Positions 7,532-15,574 of a DNA stretch of 22,512 nt are shown here, in pieces (the stretch's first letter is position 1; the number at the start of each line of letters is the position of its first letter). The stretch comes from Porphyromonadaceae bacterium UBA4259. GTDB lineage: Bacteria > Bacteroidota > Bacteroidia > Bacteroidales > Muribaculaceae. The DNA lies in contig DGWL01000055.1 of assembly GCA_002396125.1 (NCBI GenBank), forward strand, positions 1 through 22,512. Direction: 5' to 3'. The notes beneath the pieces were generated by a model. That model was not told the DNA's origin. It saw only the letters and a program-made list of their open reading frames with translations, and did no database searches. The translations under genes and the position numbers were made by a program.

Positions 7532-8671
7532 ATGAAGGGCATAAAAATAGGGCGAAAAACGATTAAGGTGTTACTCCTGAGCATCACACTCATTGTGTCG
7601 GTGCTTTTGGTTGCTTCGGCATGGGGAGGACTTGTCGACCCCAAGCATGTGCGCATTTTGCCTTTTTTGACTCTCGCATTACCTTTATTGTTGGTAGCCG
7701 ATGTGCTGGCAATAGTAGTGTGGCTTGTGCTGATGAAGTGGAAATGTGCCCTGATACCATTTGTTGCTCTTGTGGTGGCTTGGGTGCCGGTGCGGACGGT
7801 ATTCCCTGTCAATGTGCTTGAAACTGATGTGCCGGCCGATGCCAAAACTTTTAAGGTTATGACGTTCAACACAATGAACTTTGGACCTTACAATCCAAGC
7901 AATCACACACCATCGGAGTCGATGCGCTACATCCTTGAGCAGGATGCCGACTTTGTATTGTTGCAGGAAGGTTCGCAGGAGCGTGACTACCTTACACTTT
8001 CCAATGTGAGAATGATGCGCGAGGAGATTGAAGCCAAGTATCCCTATCACAGTGATGCCAATCATGACGTAATGATACTCTCAAAGTATCCCTACACCGT
8101 TGATTCAGTCAGCACTCTGAAGCGTGGAGCTGGTTCCTTGCAAGCCACTGCCGACTGTTATCAGGTTTATGCACGTGCTTTCGATATTGAAATTCCGGAG
8201 CAAAAGCAACTCAGGATTATCAACCTTCACCTGCAATCGGTTGGACTGAGCGATGATGCTAAAAACCTGTATATGCGTATTACCGAAAATCAGGTCGACG
8301 GCACCAAGCAAGAGCTGCGCAAAATCAAGAATTCAATTTTCGGGCAACTCTTGTGGGCCTATCGGTTACGTGCCGACGAGGCTTGCGATGTTAGAACTTT
8401 GCTTGATGAAAGTCCCGCCAATGTTATCTTGTGTGGAGATTTCAACGACACGCCGTCGTCGTTTGTCTACCGCACTATCCTTGGGGACGATATGCGCGAT
8501 GCCTTTGTGGAATGTGGCAATGGTTTTGCCCACACCTATCATGACAACCGCTTCTATTTCAAGATTGATCACATCATGTATCGCGGCGCTTTTGAGGCTG
8601 TTGCCTGGAAGCGTGACAAGAGAGGCAATAGCGATCACTATCCTCAAGTGGCTACTTTTATATGGAAATAG
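7532..8671 (+). CDS. Membrane-anchored endonuclease/exonuclease/phosphatase-family hydrolase
   Basis: 379 aa. Three N-terminal hydrophobic helices (about 12-32, 42-66, 70-90) anchor the protein, placing the catalytic domain (about 107-379) on one face of the inner membrane. The EEP (DNase I-like) metal and catalytic motifs appear in order: TFNTMNF (N113), LLQEG (E146), NLHLQS (H233), CGDFNDTP (D303, N305), IDHIMY (D346, H347) and NSDHYP (D368, H369). EEP enzymes cut phosphodiester bonds in nucleic acids, lipids or inositol phosphates; substrate cannot be told from sequence. Bacteroidota genomes often encode such proteins next to a rhomboid, as here. It lies 12 nt after the rhomboid and 33 nt before the M3 peptidase. 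Confidence 0.92.
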   Translation: MKGIKIGRKTIKVLLLSITLIVSVLLVASAWGGLVDPKHVRILPFLTLALPLLLVADVLAIVVWLVLMKWKCALIPFVALVVAWVPVRTVFPVNVLETDVPADAKTFKVMTFNTMNFGPYNPSNHTPSESMRYILEQDADFVLLQEGSQERDYLTLSNVRMMREEIEAKYPYHSDANHDVMILSKYPYTVDSVSTLKRGAGSLQATADCYQVYARAFDIEIPEQKQLRIINLHLQSVGLSDDAKNLYMRITENQVDGTKQELRKIKNSIFGQLLWAYRLRADEACDVRTLLDESPANVILCGDFNDTPSSFVYRTILGDDMRDAFVECGNGFAHTYHDNRFYFKIDHIMYRGAFEAVAWKRDKRGNSDHYPQVATFIWK

Positions 8672-8704
8672 ATTTTAGATACTCATTAATAATAAATTAC
8701 ATCT

Positions 8705-10831
8705 ATGAGAAAGTTATTTGTTTCATTACTTACCCTAGCTTGCTTGGCGATGCCGGCGGCAGGGAAAACACCTAAGAAAGTGAAAACTGCAACTAATGCT
8801 AACCCATTCATGACGGAATATACTACTAAGTATAAAATTCCGCCTTTCGAGCAAATCAAGTATGAGCACTACATGCCGGCACTACAGGAAGGCATTGCTC
8901 AACACAACAAGGAAATTGAGGCGATTGCTAACGCCAAGGATGCCGCTACTTTTGAAAACACGGTTCTTGCACTTGACAATAGTGGTAAACTGTTCAATAA
9001 AGTGGTAGCGGTGTTTGGTGCGCTTAACGAGAGTGACGCCACTCCCGAGATGCAAGCTATTGCCGAGAAGTTTATTCCCATGATGACAGCACATGGTGAT
9101 GAAATCTACATGAATGACGGTCTGTTCGCTCGCATCAAGAATGTTAAAGACAATGCCAGCAAGCTGGGGCTTGATAAAGTGCAGGAAAGGCTTGTGGATA
9201 AGTATTACAAGCGTTTTGTGCGCAAAGGGGCACTTCTGAATGCCGATCAAAAGGAGGAACTGAAGAAAATAAACCAGCGTGAGTCGGAGCTTGAACTTGC
9301 GTTTGGTAAGAACGTCATGCGCGAGATGAGCGAGAATGTAATCTATGTCACCAACAAGTCGCAACTTGCCGGTCTCTCGCAGGAAGTGATAGACGGAGCC
9401 GCCGAATTGGCCAAGAAGCGCGGTCACGACGGATGGGCTTTCACTGCCACCTCAAGCACACGCCTTGCTGTACTCAATGATGCTGATAACCGCGACTTGC
9501 GTGAGAAGATGTACAAGCTCTACACTACTACTGCCAGTCATGGCGACCAGTGGGACAACAGCAAGAACATCAATGAGATTCTGAAACTTCGCCAGCGCAA
9601 GGCTAAATTACTGGGATTTGAAACCTATGCCGATTATGCTTGCGACCCTGTGATGGCCAAGACCGTGGAAAATGCCGAGGACTTGCTGATGCAGATTTGG
9701 CGTCCCGCAATTAAGAAGGTCGACAAGGAAGTGGCCGACATGCAAAAGTATGCGGATGCTCATGGTGCCAACTTCAAGCTTGAGCCATGGGATTACTACT
9801 ACTATGCCGGTAAGGTGAAGGCCGAGCGTTACAGTTTCAGTGAGGATGAGATTCGTCCTTATTTTGAACTGAACAGCGTGGTGAAGAATGGCATTTTCTA
9901 TGTCGCCAACAAGCTCTACGGCATCACATTCACCGAGATGAAAGACGCGCCCAAGTATAATCCCGAGGTTACAGTCTATGACGTTAAGGATGCCAATGGT
10001 AAGCACTTGGCTGTGTTCATGACCGACTATTTTCCACGTGCGACAAAGGCACAGGGAGCGTGGATGAACGAAATGCAGAGCGCCTACAACTACAATGGCG
10101 TTGTGGAGCGTCCCATTGTGTACAACGTGGGTAGCTTTAATCCACCTACCAAAGATACTCCATCGCTTCTCTCCATCGACCAGGTAGAGACTGTGTTCCA
10201 TGAGTTTGGACACGCGCTTCACGGCATGATGACTCAAGTGGCTTATCGTGGACTTGCTGGAACTAATGTAGACCGCGACCTGGTGGAGATGCCGTCACAA
10301 ATCAATGAGCACTGGATGCTCGTCCCCGAGGTGCTCAAGAACTATGCTAAGCATTACAAGACAGGCGAGGTGATTCCTCAAGCTCTTGTCGACAAACTCA
10401 TTGAGTCTTCAAAGTTTAATCAGGGCTTCATGACCACCGAGCTTGTGGGAGCCGCCTTGCTCGACATTGAGTGGCATAAACTCAACTGGTGCAACGATAT
10501 TGATGTCAAAGCCTTTGAACGCTCGGTTGCAAAGCGCCTGCGCATGCCCAAGATCATTGAGTATCGCTATCGCAGTCCTTATTTCAAGCACATCTTCAAT
10601 GATGAGCAATATGCTTGCGGCTACTACACCTACCTGTGGTCGCAAGTGCTTGAGGCCGACGGATGGGAGCGCTTCCAGCAAGAAGGCGCCATGAATCTCA
10701 ACGTTGCCAACGATTACCGTCGCTACATCCTTGAAGCCGGCGATACCGACGATGCCATGACTCTCTACAAGAAATTCCGTGGCAAGGAACCCGATGCCAA
10801 GGCCCTGTTGCGCTTGCGCGGCCTTGAGTAA
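8705..10831 (+). CDS. dcp: M3-family peptidyl-dipeptidase, exported
   Basis: A 708-aa zinc metallopeptidase of the Dcp/oligopeptidase A family that trims dipeptides from the C-terminus of oligopeptides. A signal peptide is evident (MRKLFVSLLTLACLAMPAAG, cleavage near residue 20), so the enzyme works in the periplasm. The zinc site HEFGHALHGM is at 499-508 (H499, E500, H503). The third ligand is Glu528 in DLVEMPSQ, 25 residues after the second His as in the family. The downstream DEQYACGYYTYLWSQVLEAD segment supplies substrate-binding tyrosines. The length equals that of known Dcp proteins plus the signal peptide. It is the last gene of the rhomboid-rhomboid-EEP run and is followed by a strong terminator. 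The choice of Dcp over PrlC is from the signal peptide and family pattern. Confidence 0.94.
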   Translation: MRKLFVSLLTLACLAMPAAGKTPKKVKTATNANPFMTEYTTKYKIPPFEQIKYEHYMPALQEGIAQHNKEIEAIANAKDAATFENTVLALDNSGKLFNKVVAVFGALNESDATPEMQAIAEKFIPMMTAHGDEIYMNDGLFARIKNVKDNASKLGLDKVQERLVDKYYKRFVRKGALLNADQKEELKKINQRESELELAFGKNVMREMSENVIYVTNKSQLAGLSQEVIDGAAELAKKRGHDGWAFTATSSTRLAVLNDADNRDLREKMYKLYTTTASHGDQWDNSKNINEILKLRQRKAKLLGFETYADYACDPVMAKTVENAEDLLMQIWRPAIKKVDKEVADMQKYADAHGANFKLEPWDYYYYAGKVKAERYSFSEDEIRPYFELNSVVKNGIFYVANKLYGITFTEMKDAPKYNPEVTVYDVKDANGKHLAVFMTDYFPRATKAQGAWMNEMQSAYNYNGVVERPIVYNVGSFNPPTKDTPSLLSIDQVETVFHEFGHALHGMMTQVAYRGLAGTNVDRDLVEMPSQINEHWMLVPEVLKNYAKHYKTGEVIPQALVDKLIESSKFNQGFMTTELVGAALLDIEWHKLNWCNDIDVKAFERSVAKRLRMPKIIEYRYRSPYFKHIFNDEQYACGYYTYLWSQVLEADGWERFQQEGAMNLNVANDYRRYILEAGDTDDAMTLYKKFRGKEPDAKALLRLRGLE

Positions 10832-10849
10832 AAGATTCGTCTTTTAAAA

Positions 10850-10896
10850 TAAAAATGTGGTGCACATTGCTCAATGAGTTGTGCACCACATTTTTA
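10850..10896. terminator. Bidirectional terminator between dcp and DUF4252 gene
   Basis: AAAAATGTGGTGCACA (10851-10866) pairs perfectly with 10880-10895, 16 bp plus one outer T-A pair. The tip has a small CTC/GAG inner stem. The outer arm is A-rich on one side and T-rich on the other, so it can stop transcription from both the dcp (+) and DUF4252 (-) sides. Confidence 0.92.
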
Positions 10897-10915
10897 TAGC
10901 CCTAAAGGCATTGTG

Positions 10916-11446
10916 TTATTCTACAGTAGTTCCCTTGCTGGATACTTGTTCGTCATCGCTTAATTCTTCTTCAATCTCATTGACGTCTTCCATGCTGAAA
11001 TCGCCAAGGAGTTGAATGACAATGAGCTGCCTGTCGTGCTCGTTGATGACCAGCACAGCCTCATTGAACTTGTCGCTCCCCGCAGGTCTACCATAGATTG
11101 TAATCTTCTCTTCCTTGTTAGAGCGCGAGCTGAAGAGCACCGAGTAATCTTTGGGTTTGTCGAGGTCCTTTAAAATCTTCTGTGCTTTTTTAACCGCTTT
11201 CTTCTTGCTGGTCATGATAAATTGCATGCTTGTCACCTTCTTGAGCAATCCGGTGGGAATAGGAGTGGCCTTGAGAATGCTATTGTCGCCCATGCTGCTC
11301 AATCCCTTTATCATGAAAGCTGGGAGATATTGAGCGTACACATCGTCGAGTTCGGCAACCTTGTCAACCGGGCTGGTCTGAGCTGTTGCCGCAATGCTCA
11401 TCAATGCCAGTGCGGCAACGATAAATATCGATTTCAATCGGTTCAT
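10916..11446 (-). CDS. Secreted DUF4252 domain protein
   Basis: 176 aa with a clear signal peptide (MNRLKSIFIVAALALMSIAA, cleavage near TAQ/TS). The mature part follows the DUF4252 pattern. It has Lys-rich amphipathic stretches in the middle and the characteristic RQLIVIQLLGDFSMEDVNEI near the C-terminus, then an acidic Ser-rich tail. DUF4252 proteins are periplasmic or outer-membrane associated in Bacteroidota and have no assigned function; some lie beside sigma/anti-sigma genes, but none is present here. It is monocistronic, convergent with dcp and divergent from the DUF3298 gene. A -7-like box lies at 11487-11494. Confidence 0.88.
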   Translation of the reverse strand: MNRLKSIFIVAALALMSIAATAQTSPVDKVAELDDVYAQYLPAFMIKGLSSMGDNSILKATPIPTGLLKKVTSMQFIMTSKKKAVKKAQKILKDLDKPKDYSVLFSSRSNKEEKITIYGRPAGSDKFNEAVLVINEHDRQLIVIQLLGDFSMEDVNEIEEELSDDEQVSSKGTTVE

Positions 11447-11486
11447 TTTTCAATAGTTATTTGTTAATAAAAGTGTTTGTTGGTGG

Positions 11487-11494
11487 CAAAAGTA
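11487..11494 (-). promoter_or_regulatory. Putative -7 box of the DUF4252 gene
   Basis: The minus strand reads TACTTTTG (TAnnTTTG consensus), giving a predicted leader of about 34 nt. The only TTTG upstream is 13 nt away (11508-11511), shorter than the usual spacing of about 19, so the -33 element is uncertain. Confidence 0.45.
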
Positions 11495-11659
11495 GTGCAT
11501 TTTTTGACAAAAGAGTCTTTTATAATAATTATTATTTCGTTATTAACAATTTTTTTTATACTTTAGCGCACTGAAATGCGATTAAGCGAGAGAAAGCCGG
11601 GCTTGCTTGAAGCTTTCTGGGCGTGAGCATTTTGTTTAAACAAAGTGAATATCATTTAT

Positions 11660-12502
11660 ATGAACCGATTCTTAATATTTTCCTTCTTGTTGATGGCATT
11701 GCTGCTGTGCCGGGGCTGCCATGAAGTTGACAATAAAACCGAGAAGACAGTGACTCTTGCTCCCGACTCGATAACGCAAGAGGGAGCATTCAGGAAAAGC
11801 AACGGCGAAATGTGCCACATGAAAGTGAATGTGACTATTTCCTATCCCGCTGGCTATAATGACTCAACAGCTTTGCCTGAATTGCAGCAGTTGTTCAACC
11901 GCGAAGTTCTTGGTGCGCCCAAGGCCATAACTCAAGTGAAAGACGCTTTGAGATATTATGCCCAGTCGCTGCTTAACAGCAACACTCCATCGGGCATGGG
12001 CTCAACGCGTGCCAGCAGCGATACCATTGCCGGCGACCTCGACGAGATTGATGTCGACCGCTTTGAGTCGAGCGTGAACATCAGTGTCGTGTTCAACAGC
12101 CACAACATCATTTCCTTCTGCAAGGAATCAACAATCAGGAAGAACAATCGTGTCAGTTCAGTGTCACATCATTATGTAAACATTGACCTCGACTCAATGA
12201 AGCGGATTGGGCTAAACGACCTCTTTCGTGATGACTGTCTGGAGCAGGTAACCAAGAACTTGAAGCGGCAGCTCATGACCGACAAAGATGCCGACAACGA
12301 AGATGAGTTGAACGATCTTGGCTATTTCAATCTGCCCAATCTCACTGTAACGGGCAACTTTTTCTTTACTCCCGATGGCATCACATGGAGTTACGATTCA
12401 GGCGTGGTGGCTGTAGCCTCGGTTGGAGAACCTACTATTAATCTGGACTATGACGACCTCAAGAGCCTCAAGTGTGACCATTCGTTGCTCGACAGGTTCT
12501 AG
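11660..12502 (+). CDS. DUF3298-like envelope protein, probable lipoprotein
   Basis: 280 aa from the ATG at 11660. A GTG 15 nt earlier (11645) is possible but puts polar residues ahead of the signal sequence. The N-terminus MNRFLIFSFLLMALLLCRGC is a hydrophobic signal with a Cys at the end, suggesting a lipoprotein, although the lipobox (CRGC) is atypical. The C-terminal half has the DUF3298/RsiV-like pattern: VNIDLDSMKRIGLNDLF, then LTVTGNFFFTPDGITWSYDS, then INLDYDDLKSL. This fold occurs in RsiV and other envelope proteins, sometimes with lysozyme-inhibitor-like roles; the function here is unknown. It lies 44 nt before rsmG with no terminator between, so they may share a transcript. A 14-bp palindrome sits just upstream at 11631-11644. 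Confidence 0.8.
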   Translation: MNRFLIFSFLLMALLLCRGCHEVDNKTEKTVTLAPDSITQEGAFRKSNGEMCHMKVNVTISYPAGYNDSTALPELQQLFNREVLGAPKAITQVKDALRYYAQSLLNSNTPSGMGSTRASSDTIAGDLDEIDVDRFESSVNISVVFNSHNIISFCKESTIRKNNRVSSVSHHYVNIDLDSMKRIGLNDLFRDDCLEQVTKNLKRQLMTDKDADNEDELNDLGYFNLPNLTVTGNFFFTPDGITWSYDSGVVAVASVGEPTINLDYDDLKSLKCDHSLLDRF

Positions 12503-12546
12503 CCCGAGGTGAATTGTTCAATATATTCCTTAAAGTTTCATTTAAA

Positions 12547-13167
12547 TTGGATTACATTAACAAATATTTCCCGGAACTCTCGTCTCAACAGCGTGAGCGG
12601 TTTGAAGTAATGATGCGTCTCTATCCCGAGTGGAATGAGAAAATCAACGTTATTTCACGCAAAGACATTGTTAATCTAGAAGTTAATCACATCTTGCATT
12701 CCTTGGCGCTAGTCAAATATGTGAAATTCATGCCTGGCACCTCGGTCATGGATTTGGGCACAGGAGGTGGTTTCCCCGGCTTGCCGCTGGCGGTTTATTT
12801 TCCCGATGTGAAATTCCATCTTGTAGACCGCATTGGCAAGAAACTCAAGGTTGCTCAGGACATTGCGCAGCAGGCTGGCCTTGACAATGTCACATTTCAG
12901 CATGGTGATGTGCTTGAGGTGAAAGGCAAGTTTGACTTTGTCGTGAGTCGTGCCGTGATGCCCATGGCCGACATGGTGAAACTCGTGAAGCGCTTCATCA
13001 GCAATGAGAATTACAATGCAATCCCCAATGGATTGCTGTGCCTGAAAGGAGGCGAGCTGGAGAGCGAGTTGAAGGCATTTAAGAAAAATGTCCTCGTTGA
13101 TGACATAAGTGCCTATTTCGGCGAAGAGTTCTTTAAGACAAAGAAAATAATTTATTTACCACTTTAG
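12547..13167 (+). CDS. rsmG: 16S rRNA (guanine527-N7)-methyltransferase RsmG
   Basis: Methylates N7 of G527 in the 530 loop of 16S rRNA using S-adenosylmethionine; loss gives low-level streptomycin resistance in other bacteria. No ATG start exists near the family N-terminus. The TTG at 12547 gives M-DYINKYFPELSSQQRERF, which lines up with Bacteroidota RsmG proteins and yields 206 aa, the usual length. A TTG at 12514, preceded by GAGGTGAA, would add 11 residues and cannot be excluded. Conserved parts: WNEKINVISRKDI (about 29-41), the SAM-binding VMDLGTGGGFPGLPLA (about 67-82), and the FDFVVSRAV catalytic region. It stands between the DUF3298 gene and an MBL-fold hydrolase gene on the same strand. 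Confidence 0.94.
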   Translation: MDYINKYFPELSSQQRERFEVMMRLYPEWNEKINVISRKDIVNLEVNHILHSLALVKYVKFMPGTSVMDLGTGGGFPGLPLAVYFPDVKFHLVDRIGKKLKVAQDIAQQAGLDNVTFQHGDVLEVKGKFDFVVSRAVMPMADMVKLVKRFISNENYNAIPNGLLCLKGGELESELKAFKKNVLVDDISAYFGEEFFKTKKIIYLPL

Positions 13168-13249
13168 ATTTAATGACTGTTGAAGCGATGTCACAATTAT
13201 CACAATTGTCATGTTTGCTCGTCAACTTGTCTGCTATTTTACTGGAATT

Positions 13250-13888
13250 ATGAAAATCTCTCGATTCACAATGAATCCTTTCGGCATGAACTGCTATGTG
13301 ATGTGGACCGGTCCGGGGGGACAGTGCATTATTGTAGATCCCGGTATGATGTCGCAATCCGAAAAAGACATGATAACATCATTTGTCGATGGCAATAATC
13401 TCACTGTTAAGCACATCCTTCTCACTCATTGCCATGTCGATCATGCTTGTGCGGCACGTTGGCTGTCGATGCGTTACGGAGTGCCGGTTCAAGCCGGGGC
13501 TAAAGAGGACATGATTGCCACCCTTATGCCAGCGCAGGCCGATCGCTTTGGGTTGAAAATAGATTCTGAGCCGCTTTCTATTGATATAGTCCTGGCGCAA
13601 GGTGATGAAATCGACTTTGCCGGCGAGACGATACAAGTGCTAGAAACACCAGGTCACTCACCTGGCTCGTTGTCGTTCTATTGTCCAAGTAGCTCGGTGG
13701 TTTTTACAGGCGACGCTGTGTTCCAGAGCAGCATCGGGCGCACTGATTTGCCAGGTGGCTCCTATAACGTTCTAATCAACAGCATCAAGGAACAAATTCT
13801 CACTTTACCGGCCGAGACCGTTATAGCACCGGGGCACGGCGACACTACTACCGTCGCCGACGAGAAGGTTTACAATCCTTACCTGTGA
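13250..13888 (+). CDS. Metallo-beta-lactamase-fold hydrolase (glyoxalase II-like)
   Basis: 212 aa from ATG 13250. An upstream ATG at 13211 would add 13 residues but the family begins at MKISRFTMNPFGMNCYV. The binuclear zinc site is complete: THCHVDH (H60, H62, D64, H65), ETPGHSPGS (H136), FTGDAVF (D155) and APGHGDTTT (H196). Size and motif spacing match the short YcbL/glyoxalase II-like group, which hydrolyses thioesters such as S-lactoylglutathione analogues. Without the C-terminal glutathione-binding domain the true substrate is open. It is cytoplasmic. It starts 82 nt after rsmG and is followed by an intrinsic terminator. Confidence 0.93.
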   Translation: MKISRFTMNPFGMNCYVMWTGPGGQCIIVDPGMMSQSEKDMITSFVDGNNLTVKHILLTHCHVDHACAARWLSMRYGVPVQAGAKEDMIATLMPAQADRFGLKIDSEPLSIDIVLAQGDEIDFAGETIQVLETPGHSPGSLSFYCPSSSVVFTGDAVFQSSIGRTDLPGGSYNVLINSIKEQILTLPAETVIAPGHGDTTTVADEKVYNPYL

Positions 13889-13931
13889 CACATGTGCTTA
13901 CAGATTGTTACTGCCTCTTGAAAATACAGGT

Positions 13932-13962
13932 GCAAAAAGGGTCAAAAATTGGCCCTTTTTGT
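13932..13962 (+). terminator. Intrinsic terminator after the MBL-fold gene
   Basis: GCAAAAAGGGTC (13932-13943) pairs with GGCCCTTTTTGT (13951-13962) around AAAAATT, allowing two G-U pairs. The 3' arm is T-rich and followed by GCTTTAAA. It lies 44 nt after the MBL-fold stop. Confidence 0.85.
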
Positions 13963-14024
13963 GCTTTAAACCGCGATATTGACAATTTTTAAGTAATAAT
14001 TAGAAAAAATACCCTCCAACTTTT

Positions 14025-14053
14025 TTTGATATCCAAATAATATTGTATTTTTG
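14025..14053 (+). promoter_or_regulatory. Bacteroidota-type promoter of the small secreted protein
   Basis: TTTG (14025-14028), 17 nt, then TATTTTTG (14046-14053). The predicted start site near 14060 gives a leader of about 20 nt before ATG 14080. Confidence 0.65.
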
Positions 14054-14079
14054 CAATTAATTAGTTTGGGACTGAAGTG

Positions 14080-14400
14080 ATGAGGAGACTGCTACTGATA
14101 TTGACCCTAATGCTGACGATGACAACTGCGGTTGTCACTAATGCTAAGGTCCAGTGGAAAGAGACTGCCGGTGAGGTGCAAGGCAAAAGGCTCACCGCTG
14201 CTGATGGAGTGGAGATTTTCCAGCGTAGCGGCACCATCATTATCAGGACCCAGCATGCCATTCAGGTGAAAGTGTTCACCATTCTTGGACAACTGGTCTC
14301 GCAAGCCACATTGCCTGCAGGTACCAGCGAGTTAAAGCTCAGTTCAAGGGGCATCTACATGGTAAAGGTGGGAAGCATAACTCAAAAAGTAGCAATTTAA
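14080..14400 (+). CDS. Small secreted protein made of a T9SS type A sorting-like domain
   Basis: 106 aa. The ATG at 14080 is taken; an in-frame GTG directly precedes it. Residues 1-24 (MRRLLLILTLMLTMTTAVVT) are a signal peptide. The mature part of about 80 residues ends with VKVFTILGQLVSQATLPAGT, a short beta segment, and SSRGIYMVKVGSITQKVAI. This is the pattern of the Por secretion (type IX) C-terminal sorting domain, close to the 'iy..lGq.v....l..G.y.l....GiYivkv......kv.v' consensus. Normally such a domain follows a large cargo; here there is almost no cargo. It may be a stand-alone CTD-like adhesin/anchor or a remnant. It has its own promoter and is followed 79 nt later by ilvE. Confidence 0.72.
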   Translation: MRRLLLILTLMLTMTTAVVTNAKVQWKETAGEVQGKRLTAADGVEIFQRSGTIIIRTQHAIQVKVFTILGQLVSQATLPAGTSELKLSSRGIYMVKVGSITQKVAI

Positions 14401-14479
14401 AACAGTATTTACCTGCCATTGAATTAATAGAGAATACTGCTTATTAACAATAAACTTTTTAATACACAATTACTAAATT

Positions 14480-15508
14480 ATGACAAACTTAGAAAACATT
14501 AATTGGAGTAGTCTGCCTTTCGGTTACATGAAGGCCGACTATAACGTGCGCTGCACCTACAAGGATGGTAAATGGGGCGAGATTGAGGTTAGTGAGTCGG
14601 AGTATGTAAACATCCACATCGCTGCCACATGCTTGCACTATGGCCAAGAAATCTTTGAGGGTCTGAAAGCTTTCCGTGGCAAAGATGGCAAGATTCGCAT
14701 CTTCCGCCCAGAGGCTAATGCTCAGCGTCTCATCAACAGCGCTAAGGGTATCAAGATGCAGCCTGTGCCCGAGGAGCTTTTCGTTGAGATGGTGAAGAAG
14801 GTTGTTAAGCTCAACGAGCGTTTCATTCCTCCCTATGAGAGTGGCAGCTCACTTTACATTCGTCCCGTTGAGATAGGAACTTCAGCTCAGGTAGGTGTTA
14901 AGCCTGCTCAAGAGTACACTCTGATTATGTTCGTGACTCCAGTAGGTCCTTACTTCCCCGATGGCTTCAAGCCAACTAAGGTGGCTATCTATCGTGAGTA
15001 TGACCGTGCTGCTCCTCTTGGCACCGGTAAGTGGAAAGTGGGTGGCAACTACGCCTGCGGTATGCGCGCCACTACGCGTGCTCATGAGAACGGCTTCTCG
15101 GCTGTGCTCTTCCTTGACCCCAAGGAGAAGAAATATCTCGATGAGTGCGGTCCTGCCAATTTCTTCGCCATCAAGGGTAATAAGTATATCACTCCCAAGA
15201 GCGACTCAATCCTGCCTTCTATCACCAACATGAGTCTGCAGCAGATTGCCAAGGACATGGGCCTCGAGGTTGAGTGCCGTCCAATCCCCGTTGAGGAGCT
15301 TGCTGAGGTTGATGAGGCAGCCGAGTGCGGAACTGCTGCTGTGTGCACCCCATTGAGCCACATCTACGACTTTGACAACGACAAGGACTATCTCATCGCT
15401 AAGGATGGTGTCGCCGGTCCTGTTGTGACTGAGCTCTACAAGCGCCTGCAAGGCATCCAGAAGGGTGATTTGCCCGACACTCACAACTGGGTTACTGTAC
15501 TCGACTAA
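14480..15508 (+). CDS. ilvE: Branched-chain amino acid aminotransferase
   Basis: A 342-aa cytoplasmic PLP enzyme of fold class IV that reversibly transaminates leucine, isoleucine and valine with 2-oxoglutarate. Motifs: HYGQEIFEGLKAFRG (about 53-67), GSSLYIRPVEIGT (about 122-134), the PLP lysine in GKWKVGGNYACGM (K186), LDECGPANFF with the cofactor-binding Glu (about 222), and the C-terminal ECGTAAVCTPLSHI. The length matches the long, eukaryote-like BCAT subgroup (about 340-360) common in Bacteroidota rather than the 300-aa E. coli type. Preceded by an AT-rich 79-nt gap without a consensus promoter, and followed by a hairpin at 15521-15557. Confidence 0.97.
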   Translation: MTNLENINWSSLPFGYMKADYNVRCTYKDGKWGEIEVSESEYVNIHIAATCLHYGQEIFEGLKAFRGKDGKIRIFRPEANAQRLINSAKGIKMQPVPEELFVEMVKKVVKLNERFIPPYESGSSLYIRPVEIGTSAQVGVKPAQEYTLIMFVTPVGPYFPDGFKPTKVAIYREYDRAAPLGTGKWKVGGNYACGMRATTRAHENGFSAVLFLDPKEKKYLDECGPANFFAIKGNKYITPKSDSILPSITNMSLQQIAKDMGLEVECRPIPVEELAEVDEAAECGTAAVCTPLSHIYDFDNDKDYLIAKDGVAGPVVTELYKRLQGIQKGDLPDTHNWVTVLD

Positions 15509-15520
15509 ACATTGCTTTTC

Positions 15521-15557
15521 ACTGTGGAGAGTGTGTCATTTCCAGGCTCTCCACAGT
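15521..15557 (+). terminator. Terminator-like hairpin after ilvE
   Basis: ACTGTGGAGAG (15521-15531) pairs perfectly (11 bp) with CTCTCCACAGT (15547-15557) around a 15-nt loop. The 3' flank TACTATAAACCTTTT is only moderately T-rich, so termination may be partial. Confidence 0.65.
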
Positions 15558-15574
15558 TACTATAAACCTTTTCT

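Noticed and set aside
8882..10681. Minus-strand open frames inside the M3 peptidase gene
   Set aside because: The plus-strand protein is intact with its zinc motif; the antisense frames look like shadows.
14403..14439. CAGTATT/AATACTG inverted repeat between the small secreted protein gene and ilvE
   Set aside because: Only 7 bp with a 23-nt loop and no T-run; too weak to call a terminator or attenuator.
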